Of a stretch of 64,000 nt of DNA, positions 53,487-62,940 are shown piece by piece. Position numbers and translations under genes: made by a program. Each line of letters opens with the position of its first letter. Within the stretch, counting starts at the first letter, position 1. The notes below the pieces were generated by a model. It ran no database searches. It had not been told where the DNA came from and was given only the letters and a program-made list of their open reading frames with translations. The stretch spans positions 5,803,357 to 5,867,356 of the forward strand of contig NZ_CP036343.1 of assembly GCF_007746795.1 (NCBI RefSeq). The letters are read 5' to 3'. Source of the DNA: Gimesia algae (GTDB lineage Bacteria > Planctomycetota > Planctomycetia > Planctomycetales > Planctomycetaceae).

Positions 53487-54974
53487 ATGCCGAATTCACT
53501 GGAACTGCTGATCCGCTCAGGCAATCCCTTGATCTCCATCGAGACACTGGACGAACAGCGTGCTTTAGATGTGATCCGGGATATCGCGCTGAAGTTGAAG
53601 AAGCCCCTCTTTGAATGGTCGACGACGGCCGGCTTATGCAAGCTGGAAAATGGCAGTCTGAAATCGCCCACCGTGCCCGGCGGAAAACCGGAACAGTCTT
53701 TGGCCTTCATTCGTCAAAATACGGACCAGGACCTGTTTGTTTTTAAGGACCTGGGAGCCTACTGCCGGGACAGTGTCGTCAATCGCATGCTCCGCGATTT
53801 AATGGACACCTGCCATCAAAAAAAATCGACACTGATCCTGATCGATGCATTCCCTTTACCCGATGAGATCAAACGTTTCACCATCGGCTACGAACTGGGC
53901 TGGCCCACGACCGATGAATTATCAGATGTCATCAAGCAGACCTACAATAAGATCAAACGGGAAAGCGAGTCTGAAATCAAAGCCAGACTGACTCGCCGCG
54001 AAATGGAACAACTCGTATTAACCATGCGGGGGCTCAGCTGCAGTGAAGTCGAACGTGTCATCAGTTCAGCGATCCTGCAGGATAACGATCTCAACGCCAA
54101 TGATCTGCCCCACATCATTGAAGCCAAACGCACACTCCTGGGTTCCACAGGCTGCCTGGAATCGATCGCCGTCGATGTCAAATCAGAAGAAGTGGGCGGC
54201 CTCAATAAACTGAAAGACTGGCTGAAACTGCGCCGGGGTGGCTTTACTCAGAAAGCCCAGGACTATGGAATCGAACCACCGCGCGGCGTACTCATGCTGG
54301 GTGTCCCCGGCTCCGGAAAAAGCTTGTGTGCAAAAATGGTCGCAGCGGACTGGAATATGCCGCTCCTGCGTCTGGACCCGGGCATGCTCTATCAGAAATT
54401 CATCGGTGAAAGCGAAAATCAGCTCAGGCAGGCCCTCTCCCAGGCAGAATCCATGGCGCCCGTCATTCTCTGGATTGATGAAATTGAAAAAGCTTTCGCG
54501 TCTGCATCGGGTTCATCCGCGGATGGAGGGCTCTCCAAACGCATGTTCGGCACCCTGCTCGCCTGGATGCAGGACCATCGACATCCGATTTTCATCATCG
54601 CCACTGCCAACGATATCTCCGCGCTTCCGCCGGAACTGATGCGCAAGGGACGCTTTGATGAAGTCTTCTTCGTCGACCTGCCAACTGCGGCGGCCCGCGA
54701 ACAGATTCTGAAAATTCATCTCGAACGACGGAAACGCGATTCAGATCAATTCGACCTGCGCTCACTCGCAGCACTGGCGGAAGACTTTACAGGCTCTGAA
54801 CTGGAACAGGCGGTCATGTCCGGACTGTTCGCCGCGTTTTCCGAAAATGCCGAAATCGAAGACCGGCATATTGCCTCGGAAATTCAGAAAACACGTCCGT
54901 TAGCGGTGCTGATGCAGGAACGGATCAGCCAACTGCGACTCTGGGCACAAAACCGCTGCGTTCCCGCTGATTAA
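53487..54974 (+). CDS. AAA family ATPase, Ycf46-like
   Basis: A 495-residue protein of the Ycf46 type known from chloroplasts, cyanobacteria and planctomycetes. The N-terminal ~200 residues are a divergent domain (GNPLISIETLDEQRALDVIR; FKDLGAYCRD). The AAA+ module follows: GVLMLGVPGSGKSLCAK (Walker A), PVILWIDEIEKAFA (Walker B), IFIIATANDISALPPELMRK (sensor 1) and GRFDEVFFVDLP with arginine finger. Members act as unfoldases or assembly factors; the substrate is not known. A hairpin terminator follows the stop. Confidence 0.9.
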   Translation: MPNSLELLIRSGNPLISIETLDEQRALDVIRDIALKLKKPLFEWSTTAGLCKLENGSLKSPTVPGGKPEQSLAFIRQNTDQDLFVFKDLGAYCRDSVVNRMLRDLMDTCHQKKSTLILIDAFPLPDEIKRFTIGYELGWPTTDELSDVIKQTYNKIKRESESEIKARLTRREMEQLVLTMRGLSCSEVERVISSAILQDNDLNANDLPHIIEAKRTLLGSTGCLESIAVDVKSEEVGGLNKLKDWLKLRRGGFTQKAQDYGIEPPRGVLMLGVPGSGKSLCAKMVAADWNMPLLRLDPGMLYQKFIGESENQLRQALSQAESMAPVILWIDEIEKAFASASGSSADGGLSKRMFGTLLAWMQDHRHPIFIIATANDISALPPELMRKGRFDEVFFVDLPTAAAREQILKIHLERRKRDSDQFDLRSLAALAEDFTGSELEQAVMSGLFAAFSENAEIEDRHIASEIQKTRPLAVLMQERISQLRLWAQNRCVPAD

Positions 54975-55020
54975 CAACGGCCTGACTGTTTCTCCCGGAA
55001 AACAGCCATGTTGTTTTTTT
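54973..55020 (+). terminator. Terminator of the Ycf46-like gene
   Basis: Outer arms AACAAC/GTTGTT and inner arms CTGTTT/AAACAG form a branched stem beginning at the TAA stop, followed by seven T. Confidence 0.8.
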
Positions 55021-55167
55021 GCAACGTGTTTATACAACATCATTAACTTCTGTAAAATTGGCTGCAGACAGCCAAATCTGGAAGCAACGAGTTGAAAATC
55101 AGTGGGAAATGCGGGACAATTAACCCAGTTGTTTGCGCAATCTCCTGATTTCAAATTGAGGATATCT

Positions 55168-55773
55168 ATGATTTCTCCCACCACATTCAGAAGAGTACTG
55201 TATTCCGTTCTCGGTCTTTCTCTCGCCATCTATGCCTGCTCTGCCAAAGCAGCCGACAAAGAAGAAAAAACGGAGAAAACCAACGAAGTCAAAATCAAAG
55301 ACATCACACTCAAAGTTCCGGAATCCTGGAAAAGTTCTCCCCCTTCCAACAACCTGCGGCTCGCGCAATTTGAAATCCCCGCAGTCAAAGGTGATAAAGA
55401 ACCAGCCGAACTGGTCATTTCATCCTTCGGCGGTACGGGTGGCGGAGTCTCTGCCAACGTCTCTCGCTGGGTTGGCCAGTTTGCAGCAGGAAAAGATCGG
55501 GAAGTCAAAGTCACTCAGGGGGAATCCAAAGACGGTAAATATATTTTTGCCGACCTCTCAGGGACCTACAACAAGTCCATCGGACCTCCATTCCTTCGCA
55601 AAACCGAAGCCGTTCCCGACTCTCGTATGCTGGGCGTCATCCTGGCCGTCGAAGGAAAAGCTTACTACTTCCTGAAGTTAACCGGCCCCAAAAAAACCGT
55701 CGCTTCCATCGTCGATGAATTCCGCGCCTCTTTCGGTGCCAACGCCAAAGATGAAAAGCCATTCGAACAATAA
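55168..55773 (+). CDS. Small secreted protein, hypothetical
   Basis: A 201-residue exported protein: signal peptide (about 8-28), a Lys/Glu-rich linker, and a domain including IKDITLKVPESWKSSPPSNN, FEIPAVKGDKEPAELVISSF, and AYYFLKLTGPKKTVASIVDE. This resembles planctomycete secreted proteins that share a lipocalin- or PsbP-like beta fold; function unknown. The ATG at 55168 has GAGG eight bases upstream and is clearly better than the longer open frame. The terminator hairpin overlaps the stop codon. Confidence 0.8.
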   Translation: MISPTTFRRVLYSVLGLSLAIYACSAKAADKEEKTEKTNEVKIKDITLKVPESWKSSPPSNNLRLAQFEIPAVKGDKEPAELVISSFGGTGGGVSANVSRWVGQFAAGKDREVKVTQGESKDGKYIFADLSGTYNKSIGPPFLRKTEAVPDSRMLGVILAVEGKAYYFLKLTGPKKTVASIVDEFRASFGANAKDEKPFEQ

Positions 55774-55790
55774 CGAATGGCTGCTTTTTT
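55757..55790 (+). terminator. Terminator overlapping the stop codon
   Basis: Nine-base arms AGCCATTCG (55757-55765) and CGAATGGCT (55774-55782) then GCTTTTTT. The left arm is inside the last codons and the TAA lies in the loop. Confidence 0.9.
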
Positions 55791-55857
55791 ATTTTCATCA
55801 CGACTTATTTCAGGTTCTTAACAAACTCCTTCTCTGAACGATAGCTACCGGACCATC

Positions 55858-58800
55858 ATGCTCACCCAGCGAATCCCATCAGCCTGGATCAGGGGCGTTC
55901 TGCCCCTGATGTTATTCTTACTTGTTGCTCTCTTTCTCAACATTGCCAATCGAAATCTGGCTGCAGAGGAAATTGATCCGGAAGAAGACGATTATCCCCC
56001 CGGTCTATTAGGAACTTACCAGTCTGGGAACACGCAGATTCAGCGGATTGATCCCGATATTGCTTTTGACTGGGGAAAACAGGCGCCCTTACCTCAGATT
56101 CCGGCAGAACGATTTTCTGCAGACTGGACCAGCCTGATCCTCGTCCGACAACCTGGTGACTACCAGATCTCTGCTTATCTGGAAGGGGAGCTCACCGTCG
56201 AAATTGACGGCAAAACGGTTCTGGAAGGCAAACGCGATACCGCCGGCTGGATCGTCGGAAAAAAATACAAACAGAATTTTGGTGAATTCGAACTCAAAGT
56301 CGCCTATCAAAAAATCTCGCCACAGGCACGCGTGCAACTGTTCTGGTCTTCGAATCGGTTCGGACTCGAACCGATCCAGGCCAACATCCTCTATCGCGAA
56401 GAGGGGAATCCCGAAGTCGCACAGATCTGGCGCGGTCGCACTCACTTCGACGCGCACCGCTGTAACCGTTGTCATCAACGCGAACAGCAACTGACCAGTC
56501 CCGCCGCCCCTGACCTGACGCATGTCACAACGGCACTCAACCCGGAATGGCTGGTTCGTAAAATTCAAAACGACAACGCTGTCTCCGCACATGCCAAGAT
56601 GCCTTTCTTCGGCTTTGATGACCAGGAAGCGGAAGCCATCGCCGCCTATCTGTATGCCAATACGAAATCGGCATCGCTCAGCAAAATCCCCGCTCCCAAA
56701 AAAGACAAAAAAACGAAGAAAGCTCCTACGCATGATGAAGAACAGCGTGCCGGCGAAATCCTGATGCGTTCTGTCGGCTGTCTTGCCTGTCATACGATTG
56801 ACGGTAAAGGCAATCAGCAACCCTTCAGTGGCGGCGATCTCAGCAGTATTGGCGACAAACGCGAGACACAGTGGTTTTACACCTGGCTCTCTGACCCGGC
56901 GAAACTCAATAAAGACCATCGCATGCCGGTCATCAAACTCAGTACCACCGAACGCCGCCAACTGGCCTATGCGCTCTCAGAATTGAAACAGGCCGATCTC
57001 CCTGAAGGTAAAAAACCACCAACTGACAAATCGCTCATCACAGAGGGAAAAAAACTGATCACCCAGGCCCGCTGTGCCGCCTGCCATACGATTCCCGGCA
57101 TTGAAAAACCGACTCAGCAGATCGTCGATCTTTCCAAGTCTACTGAGGACTGGAAAAACTCCTGCCTGGCTGAAACCCCCGACCTGAAAAAGGGGCGCCC
57201 CGCCTATCGTACCATCGACCGGGAAGCCGTCATCGCCTATCTCAAATCAAGCGCTGGAGCCCCCTCTCCGGAAAATGAATTCGACCGCGGTCGCTATGTT
57301 CTGGAACAGCGCAACTGCATTTACTGTCACGAAAGGGATAAACACGAAGGCATCACCCAGATCGCCGGATCTATGGCCAAGTTCGATCCCGCGCTCGCCG
57401 GACAGAGTGAAGGCATGATTCCGCCCGCTCTGACTGCCGTCGGCGACAAACTCAAACAAGAAGCCCTCTCAGAAGCCGTCAGCGGCGAACAGAAAAAAGT
57501 ACGCATGCCCTGGCTGCGTGTCCGCATGCCTCGCTTCCAGCATACGAAAGCCGACAAACAGGCACTCCTCGCTTATCTGGTTGCCCATGATCGTGTGCCC
57601 GCCGATGGTCCGCGACAGCCCGGATTTATGGTTGATTCGTCCGACCAGGATCGTGCGCAACTGCTGATTGCCGGCCAGACCATCACCGGCGCCAAAGGCT
57701 TCAGCTGTATCTCCTGCCATGTACTCGGCGAATACGAACCGCGCAATGTCGCGCTCGGAACCCGCGGTTCTGACCTGCTGATGCTCGGCGACCGGATGCG
57801 AAAAGAATACTTCCTCCGCTGGGTGCACAACCCGCTGCGGATCGTGCCCGGCATGGAAATGCCTGCACTCAAGAAAAGCGTTCCCAAAGTACTGGGAGGC
57901 GATATCGACCGTCAGCTGGACGCCATCTGGCTCGGATTAAATGATCCCCAGTTCAAAGTCCCGACGAACCCCTCCGTTGTGGAGCAGTTCTTTACCATCG
58001 CTGCCGGCGAACCGGCGCGGATTGTCCGCGATGTCTTTACCAACCCCAAAGAGACCGGCGGTGGCTATGTATCCCGCGCCTTTGCGGTCGGCTTTAATAA
58101 CGGACACAACCTGCTGATTGATCTCGATCAGTTCTCCATCGTCCAATGGACGCTCGGAGACCTGGCCCACCAGCGTACCGAAGGCAAAAGCTGGTACTGG
58201 GACATGGCCGGCTCACCGATCATCTCCGGCTACGATCGCGGTTTTGAATTCGTGCTGACTCCCACCGGTAAGAAACCCGCAGCGGCCGTCTATCCACAGC
58301 TCCAGAACGGCCTGGCAGGCTCGCTGCGCAGCTACGAATCTCAGGGCAATCAGGTCAGCCTGAATTACGAACTCAATTTCAAAATCGGTGATAAGACCAC
58401 GACCGTTGCAGTGACCGACACCTTTAAAACGCTTTCCGATCAACCAGGCCTGACGGGATTACAACGCACGGTCAAAGCGGGCAATCTTCCCGAAGGCTAC
58501 TCTCTCCATATTGGTCGGCCTCGATTCTCTGCGAGCATCGGCAGCCCTCAAATTACAAATCCGGACAAACCCGATGCCACCTGGATGCACATCACCGATA
58601 ATAATTCACACGAATTTATGCAGGCGGACACTCCCTCATCCGGCCATGCCAACCTGACGCTGAACTACCTCTGCAAACTCAATGCAGAGGGGCTGCAGGT
58701 CAAAACCAAACCCCAGCCCAAACCGGAAATTGAAACCGTCACCAGTGCGCCTGGCTTTGATGGCGTGCGACTGCCTCTGGATGGCGGCATCATGCCCACG

Positions 58801-60084
58801 GCCCTCGCCTGGCGCGAAGATGGCACAATGATTTTCACCTCGCTCAAGGGAGACGTCTATCTCGCGAAAGACACCGACGGCGATGGCGTGGAAGATCAAT
58901 TGACTCTGTTCGAAGAAGGGCTCTCCGCACCGTTCGGCATCATCGCCGATGGCTCTGATATCATTGTTTCTCACAAACCAGAAGTCATTCGCCTCTCTGA
59001 TACCAACGGGGATGGCAGAGCAGACCAGCGTACGATCATCGCCACCGGCTGGGGCTTCAATGATAACTACCATGACTGGGCCACCGGCTGTATTCGTGAC
59101 AGCCAAGGCAATCTGTATGTCGGCTTAGGCAGCGATTATGCCCAGATGAAACGCCCCGACGATCAAATCAACTGGCGCGGCAAAATTCTCAAAATCACCT
59201 ATAACGGCAATCTCGAAATTCTGGGTCACGCCTTCCGCTATCCCACGGGACTGGCAATCAACTCCAAAGATGAAATCTATATCTCCGATCAACAGGGCGT
59301 GCAGAATACGTTTAACGAAATTAATTTACTGATACCCGGGAAAGCCTACGGCGTTCCCAGCCAGTCTGACCTGCGTAATAAAGAAAACCTCGAAGAAACC
59401 CGCGCCGCCATCCAGGTGCCTCACCCCTGGACACGCAGTGTCAACGGTTTAACCTGCATACCGAAACAGTTCGCATACGACAGTCTGTTCGATCAAGGGC
59501 TGGGCTGCGAATACAATCAACGTTTCCTGATTCGCTTCACCACACAGAAAGTCGGCGATACCGTTCAGGGCGCAACCTACTATTTCACCCGCGCGGATGT
59601 CCCCCCCGATGAACACAACTTCGCCGGCCCCATGTCGGTCGCCGTCAGTCCGAAAGGTGACATCTACGTCGGCAGCATCCACGACAGCGGCTGGCTCGGA
59701 GGTCAGAATACCGGTTCGATCACCAAACTGACTCCCAACGGCAAACTGCCGAACGGCATCAAAGAACTCCGCGCGACTCCCGATGGCTTTGAACTTGAAT
59801 TCTTCGCCCCCGTCGATGCGAAAAAAGCCGCCGACAAAGAAGCTTACTCCATCGCCGGCTACACCCGCGTCTGGAGCGGCAGCTACGCCAGCCCCGACAG
59901 CGGCCGGTATAAAGTCGAAGTGGAAGACGTAACTGTTTCCGACGACAGGAAAACGATTCGCCTGCAGGTCAACGAACTCAAAGAAAAGTTCGTCTACGAA
60001 GTCAACTGCCAGCAGATCGGCACAGGAGCTGAAACACTCTTCCCGGTCACCGGTCACTACTCAATGAACCAGATTCCAGAGTAA
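55858..60084 (+). CDS. Giant secreted protein with five c-type haem sites and a propeller domain
   Basis: A 1408-residue exported protein. Signal helix 13-36; a PA14-like domain (about 47-180, GDYQISAYLEGELTVEIDGK); five haem sites CNRCH (202), CLACH (308), CAACH (406), CIYCH (487) and CISCH (617). From ~960 comes a propeller of the sorbosone dehydrogenase/DUF7133 type (LPLDGGIMPTALAWREDGTM; DTNGDGRADQRTIIATGWGF; GHAFRYPTGLAINSKDEIYI), then a C-terminal beta domain. It should oxidise a carbohydrate or alcohol and shuttle electrons along its haem chain. The gene's last 38 bases overlap the convergent HAAS gene. Confidence 0.92.
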   Translation: MLTQRIPSAWIRGVLPLMLFLLVALFLNIANRNLAAEEIDPEEDDYPPGLLGTYQSGNTQIQRIDPDIAFDWGKQAPLPQIPAERFSADWTSLILVRQPGDYQISAYLEGELTVEIDGKTVLEGKRDTAGWIVGKKYKQNFGEFELKVAYQKISPQARVQLFWSSNRFGLEPIQANILYREEGNPEVAQIWRGRTHFDAHRCNRCHQREQQLTSPAAPDLTHVTTALNPEWLVRKIQNDNAVSAHAKMPFFGFDDQEAEAIAAYLYANTKSASLSKIPAPKKDKKTKKAPTHDEEQRAGEILMRSVGCLACHTIDGKGNQQPFSGGDLSSIGDKRETQWFYTWLSDPAKLNKDHRMPVIKLSTTERRQLAYALSELKQADLPEGKKPPTDKSLITEGKKLITQARCAACHTIPGIEKPTQQIVDLSKSTEDWKNSCLAETPDLKKGRPAYRTIDREAVIAYLKSSAGAPSPENEFDRGRYVLEQRNCIYCHERDKHEGITQIAGSMAKFDPALAGQSEGMIPPALTAVGDKLKQEALSEAVSGEQKKVRMPWLRVRMPRFQHTKADKQALLAYLVAHDRVPADGPRQPGFMVDSSDQDRAQLLIAGQTITGAKGFSCISCHVLGEYEPRNVALGTRGSDLLMLGDRMRKEYFLRWVHNPLRIVPGMEMPALKKSVPKVLGGDIDRQLDAIWLGLNDPQFKVPTNPSVVEQFFTIAAGEPARIVRDVFTNPKETGGGYVSRAFAVGFNNGHNLLIDLDQFSIVQWTLGDLAHQRTEGKSWYWDMAGSPIISGYDRGFEFVLTPTGKKPAAAVYPQLQNGLAGSLRSYESQGNQVSLNYELNFKIGDKTTTVAVTDTFKTLSDQPGLTGLQRTVKAGNLPEGYSLHIGRPRFSASIGSPQITNPDKPDATWMHITDNNSHEFMQADTPSSGHANLTLNYLCKLNAEGLQVKTKPQPKPEIETVTSAPGFDGVRLPLDGGIMPTALAWREDGTMIFTSLKGDVYLAKDTDGDGVEDQLTLFEEGLSAPFGIIADGSDIIVSHKPEVIRLSDTNGDGRADQRTIIATGWGFNDNYHDWATGCIRDSQGNLYVGLGSDYAQMKRPDDQINWRGKILKITYNGNLEILGHAFRYPTGLAINSKDEIYISDQQGVQNTFNEINLLIPGKAYGVPSQSDLRNKENLEETRAAIQVPHPWTRSVNGLTCIPKQFAYDSLFDQGLGCEYNQRFLIRFTTQKVGDTVQGATYYFTRADVPPDEHNFAGPMSVAVSPKGDIYVGSIHDSGWLGGQNTGSITKLTPNGKLPNGIKELRATPDGFELEFFAPVDAKKAADKEAYSIAGYTRVWSGSYASPDSGRYKVEVEDVTVSDDRKTIRLQVNELKEKFVYEVNCQQIGTGAETLFPVTGHYSMNQIPE

Positions 60085-61405
60085 CCGGAAACAGATCGGG
60101 AATGTTGATTTTCCAGACGTTGGGCTGATTTTCTGTGGCCGCATAGGTCTCATGAGTTGGCCTGTCCGGTATGAATCCATGAATCTGTTTCAGCGCAGTA
60201 GGTGTTTTATTAATTACCAGAGCGGGATCGATCGAGAGTTTCTTGAAAGGCGAAATAATTGCCCCCTGTCCTGGTAACATGAAGCTGATTGTTTCAAGCT
60301 TGCCTCTATTGAACCTTACACCTTTTGTGCTGCTGAGCGAATTGATCTCAGATATTTTATTGAATTCATGCTGCGCTATCAGGTAGATTGTCGGCGGATG
60401 ATACACACCTTGCAGAATTTTAACAGTCGGATGCCAGTCCAATTGCTGTACATCAAACTTTTTAATGCTCCCGTCTGCAGCAAGCGGACAGGAAACCGCC
60501 CGCTGATTTTCCACATCAATCAGGTAAACATTTCCCTCGGATTCCTGGTCCAGGTCATGTGAATAGACCCATCGACGTCCTTGGATCTCCTGATAGGAAC
60601 TCAATGCAAACTGTTCCGATACGTTAGATGAAATACTCACTCGATGTCGAAAGTCACATAGCAGATAATTTTTTTCTTCAGGCATATTCTGCCAGTTGAC
60701 CTGAAATTGAACTTCCACCTTTTCTGGAGCATGCGCCGGACAGACGATGGTCTGTTCAAACTTTCGGCCGGGAATCGTGGTGATCAGCTCAGCCTGAGGA
60801 GACTCTCCCCAGGGTGCTTTCAGCGTCAAAAGATATTTACCCCAAGGCAGCTTTCCAAAATCCAGCAAGCCATTTTTGTCACTGATCGCTTCAACAGTAA
60901 AAACAGGGTTATTGCCATCACCCTTGGATAAGGTCCCTTCAAATCCTATAGCCGGTTGTTCCTCACTCCCCTCCTGCACCAACTGAAACAGAATTGGCTG
61001 CAGTTCCCCCGACGTTTCAGCTGATGATTTCTCCTGTGCCTGCTTGAACTGCTCCAGCATCTGCAGATTAAACGCCCGGCTTTCCTGCATCATCGACCAG
61101 GCAATGCCCACTACCGCGATACAGCACACCGCCATCACGGCAGAAATTCCGGTCAAAATTCGTTGTGACATAATTCTCTCCTTCATCGCGTCCAGCCAGA
61201 GTTGGCGGGCGATTTTGATGGGATCGCCGAAATGTTGAATAACACGTTGTCTCGCCAGTTGTTCGTCTGAGTTCTTTAACAATTCGCGATTCAAAGCACA
61301 CGCAAAGTGGTCACTGAGTTCGTCGATTATATCCTGCCGGAGCGATGACGGTTCATCGTCCCGTCGCGGTGGAAAGTCTTCAATGCTGATCTCAGGCCAG
61401 GCCAC
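60047..61405 (-). CDS. HAAS-domain membrane protein, paralogue 1
   Basis: A 452-residue protein starting GTG (AAGGA seven bases upstream). The first ~80 residues form a HAAS/permease-prefix domain: SSLRQDIIDELSDHFACALN and FGDPIKIARQLWLDAMKE. A membrane helix follows (~88-106: AVMAVCCIAVVGIAWSMM), then an outer part with a carboxypeptidase regulatory-like beta domain (AISDKNGLLDFGKLPWGKYL) and a C-terminal region of unknown fold. HAAS domains often sense or act with PadR regulators. Its 83-residue N-terminus differs at only about seven positions from paralogue 2. Confidence 0.85.
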   Translation of the reverse strand: MAWPEISIEDFPPRRDDEPSSLRQDIIDELSDHFACALNRELLKNSDEQLARQRVIQHFGDPIKIARQLWLDAMKERIMSQRILTGISAVMAVCCIAVVGIAWSMMQESRAFNLQMLEQFKQAQEKSSAETSGELQPILFQLVQEGSEEQPAIGFEGTLSKGDGNNPVFTVEAISDKNGLLDFGKLPWGKYLLTLKAPWGESPQAELITTIPGRKFEQTIVCPAHAPEKVEVQFQVNWQNMPEEKNYLLCDFRHRVSISSNVSEQFALSSYQEIQGRRWVYSHDLDQESEGNVYLIDVENQRAVSCPLAADGSIKKFDVQQLDWHPTVKILQGVYHPPTIYLIAQHEFNKISEINSLSSTKGVRFNRGKLETISFMLPGQGAIISPFKKLSIDPALVINKTPTALKQIHGFIPDRPTHETYAATENQPNVWKINIPDLFPVTLESGSLSSDR

Positions 61406-61450
61406 TTAGAATTCCTTCTTTAATTGAACATCTCACAAACAGTTTTAGTC

Positions 61451-62896
61451 TTACTGAAAAGAATCGATCACAGAAACGAATTCTACAGTGGGGGGGGTAT
61501 CTAACTCGGGAAGCGTCATCTTCCAGATATTGGAATCTGCCGTTGATGCATCGAAGCGGATTGCATCAGGAAACTGAACTCCACTGAGTTTATTCGCGAC
61601 GACGCCATATCTTTGCTCAAGCAACTTTTGTGCTTTTGGTTGCATTTTGATTGATTCAAAGGGACGAACCAGCATGCGAGGGCCCGCATTACGGGCTGCC
61701 AGAATTCTCATCTCACGCGTATCATCAAGTTTTACGACCCCGAAGTACTCCAACCGGTTCAGCTCAGACAACCGGGACAGATCTTTGTTCTGTAACAGAT
61801 AAAGTGCAGGATCTTCGTAAATCCCCTCTTCCAGTTTTACGGAATCCTGTAGTTTTAATTGCTCCGGATTCAGATCAATAAACATCCCGCGTTCATCCAA
61901 GGGACACGCTACCACCTTGTTCATTTTCAAATCGATCAGGTAAACTCCCTGATCCGGATGATCGGCCAGGTCATGAGTATAATACCAGTATGAACCTTCA
62001 ACCTTTCGCGGCGTAACCAGGGAGAATGTATCTTGTGTTTTGGAAAGTATCCGATTTCGAAAATCACACAACAGATACCCCTGCTCTTCATCGGTTTGTT
62101 TTGTCTGATCAACTTCAAAAACGACCGAGACTTTTTCAGGCGGTTGTGCGGGGCAGACGATAGTACTCTCATACTCGCGGCCGGGAATGGTGGAGATCAT
62201 TTTCGTTTTCAGATTCTCGCCCCAAGGAGCGGTGATGGTCAATTGATACTGCCCCCAGGGGAGACGTTTAAAATTGAGTTTACCCGTTTCGTCGCTGATC
62301 GCCTTGACCGTGAATGTGTCGGTCTTACTGCCTCGCTTTGTCAGCTGTCCTGTAAAACCGCTTGCCGGCTTCAACTCTTTACCAGTCTGGACCAGCTGAA
62401 AGGTGATGGGGCTCAATAAATCTGAAATGGATGCCGCCTGACCAGTCTGCCTCTCGTTTAACTTTTCCAGTTGTTTCAGAATCTGTTGATCCACTTGAGA
62501 CGCTGTAACAGATTGAGGTCGATCTGCTAAAGCAGCCAACTGCTCCAGCATTTTCAAATTCAGACGTTCATTCTGTTTCATCATCGACCAGGCAATTCCC
62601 GCCACGGCAATGCAACAGACTGCCGCGGTGACAGAGACTCCGGTCATAATGCGTTGCGACATGATTTTCTCCTTCATCGCGTCCAGCCAGAGCTGGCGGG
62701 CAATTTTGATGGGATCGCCGAATTGATTTAGTACACGCTGTTTCGCCAGCTGTTCGTCTGAGTTCTTTAACAGTTCCCGATTCAGGGCACACGCGAAATG
62801 GTCGCTGAGTTCATCAATGATGTCCTGCCTGAGTGATGACGGTTCGTCGTCACGCTCGGGCGGAAAATCTTCGATGCTGATCTCAGGCCAGTTCAC
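61451..62896 (-). CDS. HAAS-domain membrane protein, paralogue 2
   Basis: A 481-residue protein with the same order: HAAS domain (1-82), membrane helix (VTAAVCCIAVAGIAWSMM), a coiled linker (DQQILKQLEKLNERQTG) longer than in paralogue 1, the regulatory-like beta domain (AISDETGKLNFKRLPWGQYQ; LTITAPWGENLKTK) and the C-terminal region ending in WKMTLPELD. GTG start with AGGAG upstream. It lies 45 bases before paralogue 1 on the same strand, so the array is an operon produced by tandem duplication. Confidence 0.85.
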   Translation of the reverse strand: MNWPEISIEDFPPERDDEPSSLRQDIIDELSDHFACALNRELLKNSDEQLAKQRVLNQFGDPIKIARQLWLDAMKEKIMSQRIMTGVSVTAAVCCIAVAGIAWSMMKQNERLNLKMLEQLAALADRPQSVTASQVDQQILKQLEKLNERQTGQAASISDLLSPITFQLVQTGKELKPASGFTGQLTKRGSKTDTFTVKAISDETGKLNFKRLPWGQYQLTITAPWGENLKTKMISTIPGREYESTIVCPAQPPEKVSVVFEVDQTKQTDEEQGYLLCDFRNRILSKTQDTFSLVTPRKVEGSYWYYTHDLADHPDQGVYLIDLKMNKVVACPLDERGMFIDLNPEQLKLQDSVKLEEGIYEDPALYLLQNKDLSRLSELNRLEYFGVVKLDDTREMRILAARNAGPRMLVRPFESIKMQPKAQKLLEQRYGVVANKLSGVQFPDAIRFDASTADSNIWKMTLPELDTPPTVEFVSVIDSFQ

Positions 62897-62940
62897 GTTC
62901 TACTCCTGTAGTTAGCAAACGATTTTTGAAACCGTTTATC

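Noticed and set aside
56089..56961. 290-codon open frame antisense to the five-haem protein
   Set aside because: It mirrors a gene with three of its CxxCH sites in this interval; no start signal or family match.
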